This document shows, piece after piece, positions 50,005 to 61,680 of a stretch of DNA of 64,000 nt. The notes beneath the pieces were generated by a model that saw nothing but the letters and a program-made list of their open reading frames with translations, was not told the origin of the DNA and did not search any database. The stretch lies in NCBI GenBank assembly GCA_015847255.1, contig JADLZK010005548.1:1-64000 (forward strand), written 5' to 3'. The stretch comes from Hyparrhenia diplandra (taxonomy: Eukaryota; Streptophyta; Magnoliopsida; Poales; Poaceae). Position numbers and translations under genes: made by a program. Position 1 is the first letter of the stretch, and each line of letters opens with the position of its first letter.

Positions 50005-52208
50005 GCGCATGTACAACGGGACGATTTGAGCCGTCTGTATGACTTGTTTTTACAGAAAACCCCTCGTGAGCGTGGAGACGGGTGAGGTCGTCGTCTCGTG
50101 AGACGACGATGCCGGCTCGTGCTCCCAGGCTCAGTCGTCGTTGGACAGACGCGTTGTACGGCGTCGTCGCCTCAGAGCGACGAGAGACGGATCAATCTGT
50201 GCGCGGGGAGAATCAAGCCTCGCACCAAAATATTCCCCTCCCCTCCTGAAGCGCACATGGCCGGACGGCCGCTGCGGCGTGCGGTCCCTAGGCCGGGCAG
50301 TTGCTGCGTCGCGAGCTCCTCTGGCTGGGAGGCTGCGGCGGCGTGTGCTCCCTTGGCCGGACGGCCGCGGCGGCGTGCGGTGCCCCAAGCCGGGAGGTTG
50401 CAGCGTCGCGAGCTCCTCTGGCTGGAAGGTTGCGGCGGCGTGTGCTCCCCAGGCCAGGCGGCTGCTACGCCGCGAGCTCCCCTTGCCGGGAGCAGGGGCG
50501 AAGCTAGAGCACGGAGTACCCGAGTGCACTAATAACACTTAAGCGACTTCAACGACCAATATACTCCTATGCATGTACAGTTTAGAAAGGTAATAAATGA
50601 TAATAAATAAATGGTAACGGAACATTTAAGATCGGCATGATGAAGTACGTCACTAAATTGCTAAGACAATGACCTGTCAATAAAGGTATTAGTTAGATGA
50701 TTCAATATTCTCCAAAAGGTTTGTTTATATCGATGAACAAAAAATGAAAGTAATTCCCTACCTGCTACTCCTAGTATTTGCGTTCAGCCATTTTTTTGAA
50801 GCGGTCCACTACAACCTCATTTGTAACTTTCATCATTTTTCTTTTTCTCCACATAACAAATTAGACTATTACTCAAATATTGATCACCCATCCGGCGTTT
50901 TTTCGACCATCTATCCATAAACGCTGCAACACAGACATTTATAAAGAACTTAATTAACTGCGGAAGAAGAATCAAATAATTAGACATCCATAAACCACAA
51001 ACTTACTTGACATGATTGATTAATGATTGCGGCAATCGGCAAGAAACAAATGATTCAAGCAGGGAGTGAGGGACGATCTGCCGAGCGGAGGGCGCAACTG
51101 GCGGCCGGCGGCGTTTCCTTTACTCGCGATTCGCGAATAGGAAGAGTCACGGAGCGGAGCTGCGGAGGGTATGATTAGCGTTTCATTTACTGGGCTTTGG
51201 GTCACCATCAAATGAGACATTAGGGGATTATATTTATTTATTTACGTATATACACAGCTGATGGGCTTTGGGCCACCATCAAATGAGACATTAGGGGATT
51301 ATTTATTTATTTACGTATATACACAGCTGATAGCCTGTTGGGCCATATGTCCATATATATATATATATATACGCGTAGAGCTGATGGGTTTCCTTTGCTA
51401 GTTTGCCAAGTTACGTAGCTGCCGCCTGCATCCGGCCAGGTGGTGCACCTATGGATCCCAAGGGAGTGCACATACGGTGAAACATAAATGCTAGCTACGT
51501 AAAAATATTTTTCTCTGGTGCCGGTGTACTCGGCAAGCCCTACTTGGCTTCGCCCCGGGAGGCTGATGCACTGCGTGCTACCTGACTGGGCAGTCGCTGC
51601 ACCGCAAGCTTCTGGATTTTGTCTTCTCAATTTGCTTGCTTGGAGGCTGATACACGCCAATTGCAGAGAGTGCTGTAAAGTAGAAGCTAGCGTGTGTCCT
51701 TCATGCACGCTAGGTGCTGGAGAAAATTTCGATAAAGTTCTTATGGCATGAACTGAATTCTTTCGATTCTTACTGAGGTGAATTCTTACTAAACAGGCCC
51801 GAACTGAATTGTTTGGGTTCTAGACTGAACTGAATTGTTTGGGTTCTTACCTTGATTTATTAATCAAATGAGGTGGCTTGCAGTGACATGGTAGTGTGGT
51901 TGGCCGTATAATCAAGTTGTATGAGTTTCAATTCAGAAAATAGAAGTTCTAAAATAGCGTGGAATTATCGATGCCCTTATTTAAACTTGATTTTTCTATC
52001 AAGTAGCAACATAGTGGATTGTTTCTGTCTAGTAGCAACACAATGGTATACAAAGTTGTGTTCATTATTGATCATGACTAAATACAAAACATTAAAAACC
52101 TTGTAGATAGGAAATAGACTACCCATTGTATGACCCGTCTTTATAGTTGTCTCTACGCCAGATTCGATGTCCTTACAGACGGTAGTTGTTTGTGGGTTGA
52201 ACATGCCC
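50005..52208. mobile_element. PIF/Harbinger-like insertion in arm A (2.2 kb)
   Basis: It is flanked by TAA at 50002-50004 and 52209-52211. Its ends are inverted copies: gcgcatgtacaac at the left and the complement of gttgaacatgccc at the right. A second block, gccgtctgta / tacagacggt, also pairs a little further in. Arm B has the uninterrupted site (tctaa followed by aggtgaac on its minus strand), so limits and duplication are directly confirmed. Inside are a GC-rich stretch of degenerate repeats (50250-50510) and a 71-bp tandem duplication. No transposase is recognised, so it is non-autonomous. Confidence 0.8.
51191..51332. repeat. Tandem duplication, two 71-bp units
   Basis: The block starting tgggctttgggtcaccatc at 51191 is repeated at 51262 with minor changes, within the Harbinger-like insertion of arm A. 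Confidence 0.85.
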
Positions 52209-52678
52209 TAAGGTAAACCAGATGAATGGATTTCATATGATGCAATGGATATAAAAACCATGTCAACATTCAGATCGTTTGAAAGTTGCACGTTTTGAAT
52301 TTCAAAACCTAAAAATTTAAGTAAACATTTGAGGATTCTTGATTCACATGACTGCGAATGAACAAAATTGTGGACCCCAAAGTTATAAATCACACATGTA
52401 TTATAACATTGATATACATCACATGCCAACATATCAGATTATTTAAAACTTCTAACTTTAAAATGACACTTCAAGTCAAAATCTATCAGCTACAAATTTA
52501 TAAATTGGATAGAGAGCTACAACTTTGTGGTAGACCATGATCTAAGATTGTTTGAAAATTTAGATTTTAAATTTTAAAACCTAGGAGGCTATATAGTTTG
52601 GGTATAAAGATTTTCTTTGTACAAAGATATACATGTACGGTTGATTGAGAAAGAGAGTAACATCGAAAGGAGGTCCAA

Positions 52679-53768
52679 GGAACTTAAATGAACATGTTGC
52701 TCAAACTGACTTGAAAAGAAGAAAACCGGAGGAAGAGAGGAATAAGGTATGGGTGCATTCCCATTGCTATTAGTGCTACTTTTTATTTTTCATATCTTCT
52801 CTATCACAGTATCTTTTATTCATAGTTTCAATAAGAAATCATTTACCGTTACATGTCTTTCATACTCCAGGAAACTAAATGAACAAGTTGCTCAAACTGA
52901 CTTGAAAAGAAGAAAACTGGAGGAAGAGAGGAATAAGGTATGGGTGCATTCCCATTGCTATTAGTGCTACTTTTTATTTTTCATATCTTCTCTATCACAA
53001 TATCTTTTTATTCATAGTTTCAATAAGAAATCATTTACCGTTACATGTCTTTCATACTCCAGGAAACTAAATGAACAAGTTGCTCAAACTGACTTGAAAA
53101 GAAGAAAACTGGAGGAAGAGAGGAATAAGGTATGGGTGCATTCCCATTGTTATTAGTGCTACTTTTTATTTTTCATATATTATCTGTCACTACATCTTTT
53201 TTCATAGTTTCAGTAAGAAATCATTTACCGATACCTGTCTTTCATACTTATTTCCCTATAGAATGCTGACCAAAATGATTCCCTCAACATGGCTACAGTT
53301 GAACAACAAAAAGCTGATGAACGAGTGTTAGAACTTCATGAGAAACATAAGGTAAACACATCCTTTTTCTTATTGATACCATTTAGTTTTCTTATAGTTT
53401 TCGTGCAACCCAATTACCCAACTTAATTTGTGTTTCAAAACTCAAACAAAAAGAGAAGGAGGACGCTTTGAAGAAAATACTGATTAGAAAGGCAGGTGAA
53501 TGAAAAGCAGAACAAAATCCAGCAATTAGAAAGGTGGGTGGATGAAAAGCAAAAGCTGGAGCTAGGTATTGATCAACTTAAAGGCATACTGGAGATGGTG
53601 AAACACACGGAAGGAGAGAGTGTTGATGTGAAGAAACGTTCTGACAACAGAATTGAATGAAAAAACTTGAAGAGGTGTAAGTTCTCGAAGCTCTCATAAA
53701 TACTCTTGTTGTTAAAGAAAGGATGACCAATGATGAGGTTGAAGATGCAAATAAAGAGCTGATCACGG
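52679..53768 (+). pseudogene. IDN2/FDM-like (XH domain family) fragment with a triplicated exon
   Basis: The coiled-coil region of the SGS3-like IDN2/FDM family, which works in RNA-directed DNA methylation, is recognisable. A 67-bp exon (KLNEQVAQTDLKRRKLEEER) with its intron occurs three times, exons ending at 52746, 52937 and 53129 (period 191-192). Exon 53262-53351 follows (NADQNDSLNMATVEQQKADE). A last segment to 53768 (EKEDALKKIL, WVDEKQKLELGIDQLKG, VVKERMTNDEV) has shifts and stops. The XS, zinc-finger and XH ends are missing, so this is a gene fragment. Splice sites of the triplicated exon look intact. Confidence 0.75.
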
Positions 53769-55612
53769 TAATATTATCATAATAGCCTAGTATGTTTTCA
53801 GAAACCTTAGTTTGATGTACATTCTTCCAAATTCAATTATGTTTAGATCCATGCCCAAAGACCTCTCTTTTTGTAAGGCGGCGCAATTCTGCCTCTATTG
53901 TTGCTTTCCGTTTATCCCAATTAGAGCGCTTCTAGCCCTCTTCCACGGACTTAATTTGGTTCAGGATCCAGATCCAATGAATCAAAAATTTTGAGGCAAA
54001 ATATATGTCGACAACACCGGTCTTTACGTGATATGATTCTCCTGTCTCCACATAATTAGTGGCAATATCATTATTCCTCTCATCGTTATTTCCCATAACG
54101 ATTGAGATTGGGTGTTTCGATCTCCCAACGCGATGGTGCGTACATGGTGCATTTGGGTTTCTATCTTCCGGATGGTGTCCTTCGGGGACTAACTTGACTT
54201 AAAGTCGAGCCGCCACTTGGGCGTTCTCAACTTTAGGCTGAGCTTCTTCATTTGATTCTTTAAGTACAGGTGGCTCAGTTACTCGCCTTTGCAGACGTCT
54301 CCAAGGGGCCTTGTTCTGGGCACCTAGAGGTGTCCCCCTTTTCCTAGGATTGTAGGGTACCTGAAGTCTCTTCGGTGCATTTACTGCATGTATTTGCGAC
54401 CTTGTCACTCTTTTATGATCATTGAAGGCATCTAACAACTCATTTGTAAGAGTTTAGGTATCCGCTCAGCTTGAGGTCTCTTAGCGCGGGTGCAGGCGAG
54501 GTCGATGATGCAGTGGTCCGGCATAGGAGGAGAAGGGCTGCTGTTGTAGAAGGCGAGGTCGAGGGCCTGGAGCCCCCTACCCCTCTGGCTGCATAACGTC
54601 CAGCGCTGCATGCCGAGGAGGAGGGCGTCAGTGACCTTGAAGCGCACGGCACACTAGTCCGGAGTGGTGTTGAAGCACAGCGTCATTCGCTTTTCTGCCG
54701 ACGTTGTCGCATGTTAAGTCGAGGTTGGAGCGGCCCCAGGCGGCCGAGAGGACGATGGCACGGGCGGCGTCATGGAGTGGAGGGTGTGCGAGGATCACGT
54801 CGACGAGGTCCGCGGGAAGGTCGTCGCCGGACGTGCATCGCCGCCGCCGCTTACAGCCCATGGTCATGCACGGGGGATCAACACGTATGGGGTCTTCAAT
54901 GGGATCGAACTTTGATTGTTGGTATATACTAGGTGAATTCCCACGCGTTGTTGTGGGTATGCAATAATTTTAATTTAGTTAAGAGCAATGTAAAAGTAAT
55001 ATCACTAATGAACTAAATAAAAAGCGTTATAATAATCTTAGATCTTCAACATCATAAAAGAAAACATGGGTCACTAACCGGTGAAGGATAATATTTGGAA
55101 CTTAATGTACAACACAAAAATTCTCAGTTTTGCAGCAAGAATAGATTTGGTATGAGAAAGTAATAACCTGCTAGATCATTAATTAAAAGTGTTAGTGAGG
55201 CGTTAGTGGGGCTACTTAGGTGACATGCTTAGGGCATTAGTGGGGCTGTTTAGGTGCCATGCTTGCACGTCATAACTCCTTAGTGGGCACGTCTTATATA
55301 GCACAAACGTGTCCGCAGGGCCGTTCCCGAGTTAGTTTAGGTCTCAAAATACTTTTCTCATAAAGCCCCATAATAAATTAAGAAGAACTGATGCATGTTT
55401 AAACGCCACGATCGTATAATTTTTATTTGCTAGATATATACAAACGTATGGTACAGCAATGAGACCAAATTTATTTATTTGCTATACTAGCTAGTGCAAT
55501 AGGTACGGTAGACTGATTTGTAATCTGGATTCAACGATCATTGGATCCGATTTCTTGTTACTACTAGTAACTGATTATGATCTCATCTTCCTTCCTTGCG
55601 AAATTCTTTTTT
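53769..55612. other. Central spacer of the inverted repeat, apart from the F-box fragment
   Basis: Around the F-box fragment this spacer holds AT-rich intergenic DNA. A short repeated motif (gcgttagtggggctacttaggtg / gcattagtggggctgtttaggtg) lies near 55200-55255. No further coding family is seen. Confidence 0.45.
54440..54867 (-). pseudogene. F-box protein fragment
   Basis: The upstream end reads as a plant F-box (DDLPADLVDVILAHPPLHDAAR), normally an adaptor that binds SKP1 in an SCF ubiquitin ligase. Downstream a second frame (RGRGLQALDLAFYNSS) resembles the region after the F-box in grass FBD/LRR F-box proteins. The frames do not join and the rest of the protein is missing, so I call it a decayed fragment. 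Confidence 0.6.
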
Positions 55613-56412
55613 CTAATTGCCTGGATTCATATGCCCTCGCGTGACACGGCTTGAATTCAGGCGCCGCTGCAGACGCCGGCCGTGTTTTCTTGCTTGTCCG
55701 TCACCTTCATCCTCGCTGCCGCTGCCGCCGTCGTCCTTGTCCTCCCACTCCTTGTTGACGTCGAGGAAGTAGAGCGCTGCGACCATGGCGACGCAGGAGA
55801 CGCACATGGGGACGGGCCCGAAGAGCCAGAGGAAGACGGGGCACGAGAAGTAGTAGGCGCGGACGCCGAGGGACCAGAAGTAGAATCCCCGGTTGAGCGC
55901 GGCGGTGACGTAGCCGACGGCGCGCGCGGGGGCGGCGGTGCGCGGCGAGCGGCACGTTGACGAGGAGCCCCGTGTGGCTGTAGTACCGGATGGACTGCAC
56001 GTTGAGGAGGAACGCGACGAGGAAGCACACGAGCACCGCGAAGAACTTGGCGGCCAGCGCGGCCTCGCTGCCGGCGCCACCGCCCCACCGCGAAGAGGTG
56101 GCGGCCGCCGGCCATGAGCGCGGCGACGAGGGAGCTGAGCGTGATGGCGACGGAGGCGAGCACGGTGGAGGCCATGATGGTGTTGCGGAGCGTCTGCACC
56201 GCCAGCACGGCGTGCTTGCCCGACGGGTCCTCCATGATGTGGCGCACCCAGATGCGGCGGTTGATGGCGTTGATGCCGATCACCGTGGTCTCTGGGCGCC
56301 GGCGGATGCGGAGGAGCAGCCAGATGTGGTAGCCCACCATCAGCGCCAGGCCCAGCGGCACCAGCACGTAGTCCAACTGCGACGGCGACGACGACGAGCC
56401 ACTCTTATTCAT
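55613..56412 (-). CDS. DUF599-family membrane protein, frame interrupted
   Basis: DUF599 proteins are plant membrane proteins of unknown function. The ATG is at 56412; the N-terminal part shows a membrane segment (DYVLVPLGLALMVGYHIWLL), the typical INAINRRIWVRHIMED region and a second hydrophobic stretch (TIMASTVLASVAITLSSLVA). The frame then shifts near 56084 (one extra base in a G run on the coding strand) to FAVLVCFLVAFLLNVQSIRY, and again near 55940 to VGYVTAALNRGFYFWSLGVR and CVSCVAMVAALYFLDVNKEW. The stop is at 55613. No intron is needed, and about 260 residues fits the family. Conserved residues continue across each shift, so a sequence error is as likely as a pseudogene. Confidence 0.85.
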
Positions 56413-57965
56413 GGTCGAGGTACCTCGGGCCGGAGCCGGAGCCGATGCAGAGTGGCCAGCAGAGTGGCTGCAGGGTACGTGAGATCCTCGAGAGGTTTAT
56501 AAATTCAGTGAGCAAAGTTATTTACCGTGCTGACAGTAGGGAGACTATCGGAAACAATTAATGCATGGTCCTACAAAAAAAAGTCGATTTCTACGTGCGG
56601 AACATAGAAATGCACGGTCCTCGTCGATCGTCTCCTCGATCTTGAAACAACAACGGACAAGATAAGCTGTTTTAACAACAACACCAGCATGTGTATCTTC
56701 GTTCATAGTATACACAATACCTTTCTATTATGTATATATATAAAGGGAACGTATCGTATGGAAACCAACTTTGTATGCAAACTATGGAAACTCCCATCAC
56801 GCATTTGGATCTCCATCCGAGGGCCGATAGAGAGGTGAGAAATTTTAGCACTTAAACCCTCCCACCATTAGCTTTGCTAATCACATTTCTTCTAAAGCCC
56901 CCTCCAAACGACATAGACTCCACGACGTCTCCGTTACGATTGACCCTGGCGTGTTCCTCGTGCGGACAGAACTGCCGTTACGCCCGCCGCTGCCGGGATT
57001 CAAGGCCGCCTTCACGTACGACCGGGTGACCGCGTCCACCTCGTAGCGACCCTAGCTCACCGGAGCTCGACGAACCCTAGCTGCCCGAGGCGTCCACCCT
57101 CTTCCACCACAGAGAAAACAGACCTTTCTATAGGAATAACAACTCATAAATGGGAGGGGGAGAGAGGAGGAGAAGGGAGATGCTCGCCCGGGCGCTGTCA
57201 TTGGCGCCGCCGGAAGGTCGGACGTGCGGGCATGCGTCGCCTGAAGGCGTCCTAGATTTCAGGCGCCTGAACTCTAGGAAAGGTGAAAAAATATTTGAAT
57301 TGACTCTAGGAATTAATCAAACTAGAAAATGCCTTGTTTTTTTCTTCCTTTAACTTGTTTCGTAGAACACTATTCAATCAACAGCCGAACACTATATACA
57401 GTTTACTCTGTGACGAGACACCTACCTTTTTAATCTGTGGTGAGGTGATTGGGTCGTGGACTGGTGTGACTCCCACTTTACCAAAGTGTTTAATATTGTG
57501 GTGCGCATTTTGCATTTGCGTGGCTCCCCTACGTGGTAACTACTCGTAGTGGTTTGCGACTTGCGATAATCGAGCTTTTGGTGTACGCATGCGGCATATG
57601 TAGGTAGAAAGGTGTTGGTGTGGCTATATAGGTAGGAGTAGCATGCATGTTTCGAAAGGCCAAATCCAATTGAAGTTCGTCGTCGTGGTGTCACTAATGT
57701 AATGTACGTGTGGCCCGTGATCCTAGGTCAAACATTCATGTCGCCACCTTCGCTGATGGAGACGTCGTCAGACTGCAAATTAAACATTGCCTTGGAAATA
57801 TCTGTTCAAGGGTTCAACAATCATCATGCAGCTGAATCGGCAAATTCATCCAACGTACTTCCTCGGTCCTTTTAAAAGTATCGCTCGGGAAGTGCGTCTG
57901 TGAGAGAGGCACGGTTTTTCAACGACATTTTCAAAGAGGCGGAGGAGAGTACTGCTTTAGGTAGA
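56413..57965. other. DUF599 upstream flank and inner spacer, no gene
   Basis: Promoter side of the DUF599 gene, then mixed-composition intergenic DNA up to the inner edge of arm B. Short Arg/Gly-rich frames near 57150-57350 are low-complexity. A MITE-like half end (tacttcctcggtccttttaaaa) lies at about 57857 without a clear partner. Confidence 0.45.
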
Positions 57966-60040
57966 TCTTTGTCAACCGTACTTGTATACAGAATCACAGA
58001 TATCTTTGTATATACCCAAACTATAGAGCCTGATACAATAGGTTGTTAGGTTTTGAATTTTCAAACAATCTTAGATCATGGTCTAACACAAAGTTGTAGT
58101 TCTCTATCCAATTTATAAATTTGTAGCTGATATAAGCTTTTCAGTCATTTTAAAGTTACAAGTTTTGAATAATCTGATATGTTGACATGTGATGTATATC
58201 AGTGTTATAGTACATGTGTGAATTTACAACTTTGTTTATTCGTAGTCATGTGAATCCTTAAATATTTACTTAAATTTTTACGTTTTCAAATTCAAAACGT
58301 GTAACTTCAAACGATCTGAATGTTGACATGGTTTATATCCAATTGCATCATATGGAATTCATCTAGTTCACCTTTAGACCATGTCAAAACGCTGGAGAAG
58401 GAGGCGTCGGGGAATTTCGCCATCGCCGTATGCGAGCCAACTTGGTGGGTCCCTTTTCCAGTGTGAGCGGCGTCGCCAGGAACTGATATCACTGCCACGC
58501 GGGCCCTTCTGTCGGGGAGACAACCCTGCTTCGCCTTCGCGTTATTATTATCCGAAAGAAAACCAATAGCGCGGGCGGGCGGTCACTGACACGTGGGGCC
58601 CCGAAAAACATGTCGCCTCGCCTCGCCGCGGCGGCCGCTTCCGCCCTTCCTCCGCTGGCGGTGGCCGGGGTGCCTTGCCGCGCCCTCCGACCTCTGGTCC
58701 TGTCCCCGGGCCCCTGCGCCGTCGCGGCGCGCTAGCATGCCTCGTACGCCGCCTGTGCTCCTCCCAACACTCCTCCTCCGCTGCGGCGGCGGTGGAGGAG
58801 GCGCGGCGCGGGCGGAAGCAGCTGGGGATGACGCCCCTCTCTACGGCTACCTCCTCGCCAACGTCCGCGAGCACCCCGTGCGCCACTCTCTGTCAGTCTG
58901 TCTACCCGTTCCTGTTTCGAGCCAATAATTTGCCACTGATTTTGGTTTCCCCGTCCTCGATTTTTTCCAGATTCTCCGGGAGCTTCGCGAGGAGACCGCG
59001 GCTATGAGAGGGAGCCAAATGCAGGTTCGTGGCAATGCAGAGCATGATGTCGATGAACTATTGTACTACCCATTTTGTTGTTCCTGTCGACTTCGTTGCA
59101 TAGATGGACTGCTATGATTCTGCAACAACGTCACATTAGTCTAGTCAGATTCCAAAACTAGGAACGCCAAGCATCTCTGATGTAAAGCTGGTATTGCATT
59201 TGCTGTTCTTCAATGTCGCTTGCCATTCTCATTTATTCCTCCGTATTACATTCTGCATATGCATGCATTGAACTGCACTGTGTTGTTTTCGTGGTATGCA
59301 TTGTGTTGTTCCTACAAGTATATTTTTGGAGGTTGTTAGGTGAACTACAGATAATCCTGTTTTCTTGATCTTACTGTTGGGCTTAGTTGCGGTTTCTTGC
59401 TATTCCCTTGCATCACCTTGGTCTCCTTATAGCATATCAAATATGAATCCGTTTGCCGTATTTTCCTTGAAAATATTATGACGTTTGCATAGCTACTATA
59501 CAGTTCGAATTCGTGTATATTTTTCAAGAAGAAAGCTATAGAAAATAGATCATTGACTGTCTAATCTGGTGCCTTTGCCTCTGTGCTCAGGCTCAGCTGT
59601 TGGCAATGCTTGTGCAAATTCTGGGGGCTGGCGTCGTTGCGTTGATGTTGGTGTGTTTACTGTATGTTGTTTAGAAAAGGGAAATGTTTACTGTATGTTA
59701 ACTGGTTACTTTACCATCTTGGACTTTCCTATACCATCCACGCCCAAGTCAGAAAAACAAAACAATAGCAATCCACTTTTTTCGTGGAATTTGAGCGTTT
59801 TATAGCAAACTAGCAATGAAAAGGCCTACATCAGCTAAGCCTTGGCTCTCTAGAGCGCACAACTTCCTTCAAATGTTGAGGAAATGTATAGACTTGCACA
59901 TATAAAGCTTTCCATAGAATTATTGATGTTTTTAGCTACCATAAAAAAAATGTGATGTTTGTGTTAATAAGCATATATGCACGGGTAAGAATGTTCTTTG
60001 TGACAAAGGACAATTTGGTGGTATGCCCTGTTTAATGTTT

Positions 60041-61680
60041 TTTTTGAGACAAAAGGCGGGAGCTCTGCGCTCAATTAAAACGGTAGAAAGAGTATTTACA
60101 AGAAGGGTAGCCAAACAAGGTGCAAGCGCACCATTGGCCGACCCACCCACCCACACGCGCGGAAGAGCACACAACCGCCATGAGTCATCGTTGCCAAGCA
60201 TGATTACAAGCAACCCGCGACTCCGACTTCCCATGGCGGACCCGCACCAAACCAAAAAACATGCGAGATAATCAGAAAGCGAAGGCCGGAGCGAGGTCAT
60301 CGTTGCCAAGCTCGAAAGTAGAGCGACTCCGACTTCCAATCACGAACCTCGGCCCCTTCCGGTTCTGCCCGACTTCCGGCGTACCGGTCGACGAAGAAAA
60401 AAGGGGGTTCGCCTTGCGTCATCGTTCTGCGAGCCCCGTCCCCTCCAACGCCAGCCTCGACTCCGCGCCACGAACCCCACTCAACCCGCACATCGGACGC
60501 CGAAGAAGAAGAGCACCCGCCCCCTAGGTTCAAAGCCCGACCGGACGCAAGCCGGCCGACGAAGAAAGGGGGTTCGCTTGCGTCATCGTTGCCGAGCCGT
60601 CCCCTCCAACGCAGCAGCCCGACTTCGTGCCACAAACTCCCCTCCACCCAACAACGGACGCCGAAGAAGAAGAGCACCAACCGAAGATGACGCCGTGGGA
60701 CGAAAGAGCGACGCTTCATGAAGGGATGACGCCGAACGCCACCGCCGCCGCCGTCCAAGATGGGAGGGCTTTGCCCAAGGGGACCGAGGGGGAGCACGAC
60801 GCCTCAACAGGAAGCGACGCCACAAAGCGCCGCCCGCCGCAAGGCTTTCGCCCAAGGAAGCCCTCAAGCACCATGTCCGCCAGTCCCGTGGCTATGCCGC
60901 CGTTCTTTGCCGCCGCCGCTCCGCCATCCCCTCGACCCCATCCGAGGGCATCGACAACGCCGGCCGCACGCGGCCGCCGAAGTCGCCGACCGCCACCCTC
61001 CGGTCGAGGCTGGGGAACCGAGCCCGATCTTGCCGCTTCGTGTCCGACCGCCAAGACGCCGGAAGTCCAGAAGGCCTCATCGCCGGGCCCGGCACTCGCC
61101 ACCATCGCAAACCTACCAGCCGACGGTCACGCTACAATACCATCCCGAGGAAGCCGCCCGGCTGAGGACCATGGATCCCGGCTGGTTCCAAGACTCCGAC
61201 CGAGCAGCGGCCGCCCCTGGCGGCACCGCGGGGCCCTCCCAACATGGGGGCGTCGGATCCGGGCACGGGGCCCCTGATCCGTCGCCCGGGCTCCGGGAGC
61301 CCGGGTCGGCCGCGGCGGCACCAGCGAGGAAGAGGAGGGAGCGACGGAGGAAGAAGAAGAGACCGCCGGGCGCCGCCCGCTCCTCCGCCGCCGCCCGCGG
61401 CCGGCACAAGCGGGGAGGCCGGGCGGCCTCGCCAAGCTCCCACGCGGCTGCGGCGGGAGGCGCCGCCTCCCTGCCGCGGGCGCGCCTGCGTCGCCACCGA
61501 GGAAGGGGAGGGAAACCCCGCCGCCACCATCCCGGCGGCTGGCGCTGCCGTGGCGGCCCTTCCGGCCGGCGGCGAGGCGGGGGATGGAGGGCGGGCGGGA
61601 GGCCAGGCGCTTGGCGGCTAGGAGTTTCCCGAGCCGCCCAGCGTGGGCAGGGTCGGGGCCGGGGGGAGAGAGATGTTTGC
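60041..61680 (-). mobile_element. Poly(A)-tailed retroposon (LINE-like, non-autonomous) in copy B
   Basis: Flanked by a perfect 15-bp direct repeat, ccctgtttaatgttt, at 60026-60040 and 61681-61695. The plus-strand left end starts with T's followed by gagacaaaaggcgggagctc, which on the minus strand is a 3' end with a poly(A) tail, as in grass LINEs. The 1,640-bp body is GC-rich with low-complexity open frames and no reverse transcriptase I can see. It contains a tandem repeat of about 168 bp (acgaagaaa near 60391 and 60559). Arm A keeps the empty site near 48350. Confidence 0.82.

Larger units (their letters stand above)
46128..52650. repeat. Inverted duplication, arm A
   Basis: From about 46128 to 49995, and again from 52212 to 52650, the sequence matches 57966-64000 in inverted orientation, covering O-methyltransferase copy A and its upstream flank. 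The only large gap is the 2.2-kb insertion 50005-52208, absent from arm B. Matches include introns and flanks, so this is a genomic duplication, not a retrocopy. The outer limit is unknown because arm B runs off the window. Confidence 0.88.

Noticed and set aside
50098..50542. Repeated Arg/Cys/Gly-rich frames in the arm A insertion
   Set aside because: Caused by short degenerate GC-rich repeats inside the transposable element; three frames are open at once.
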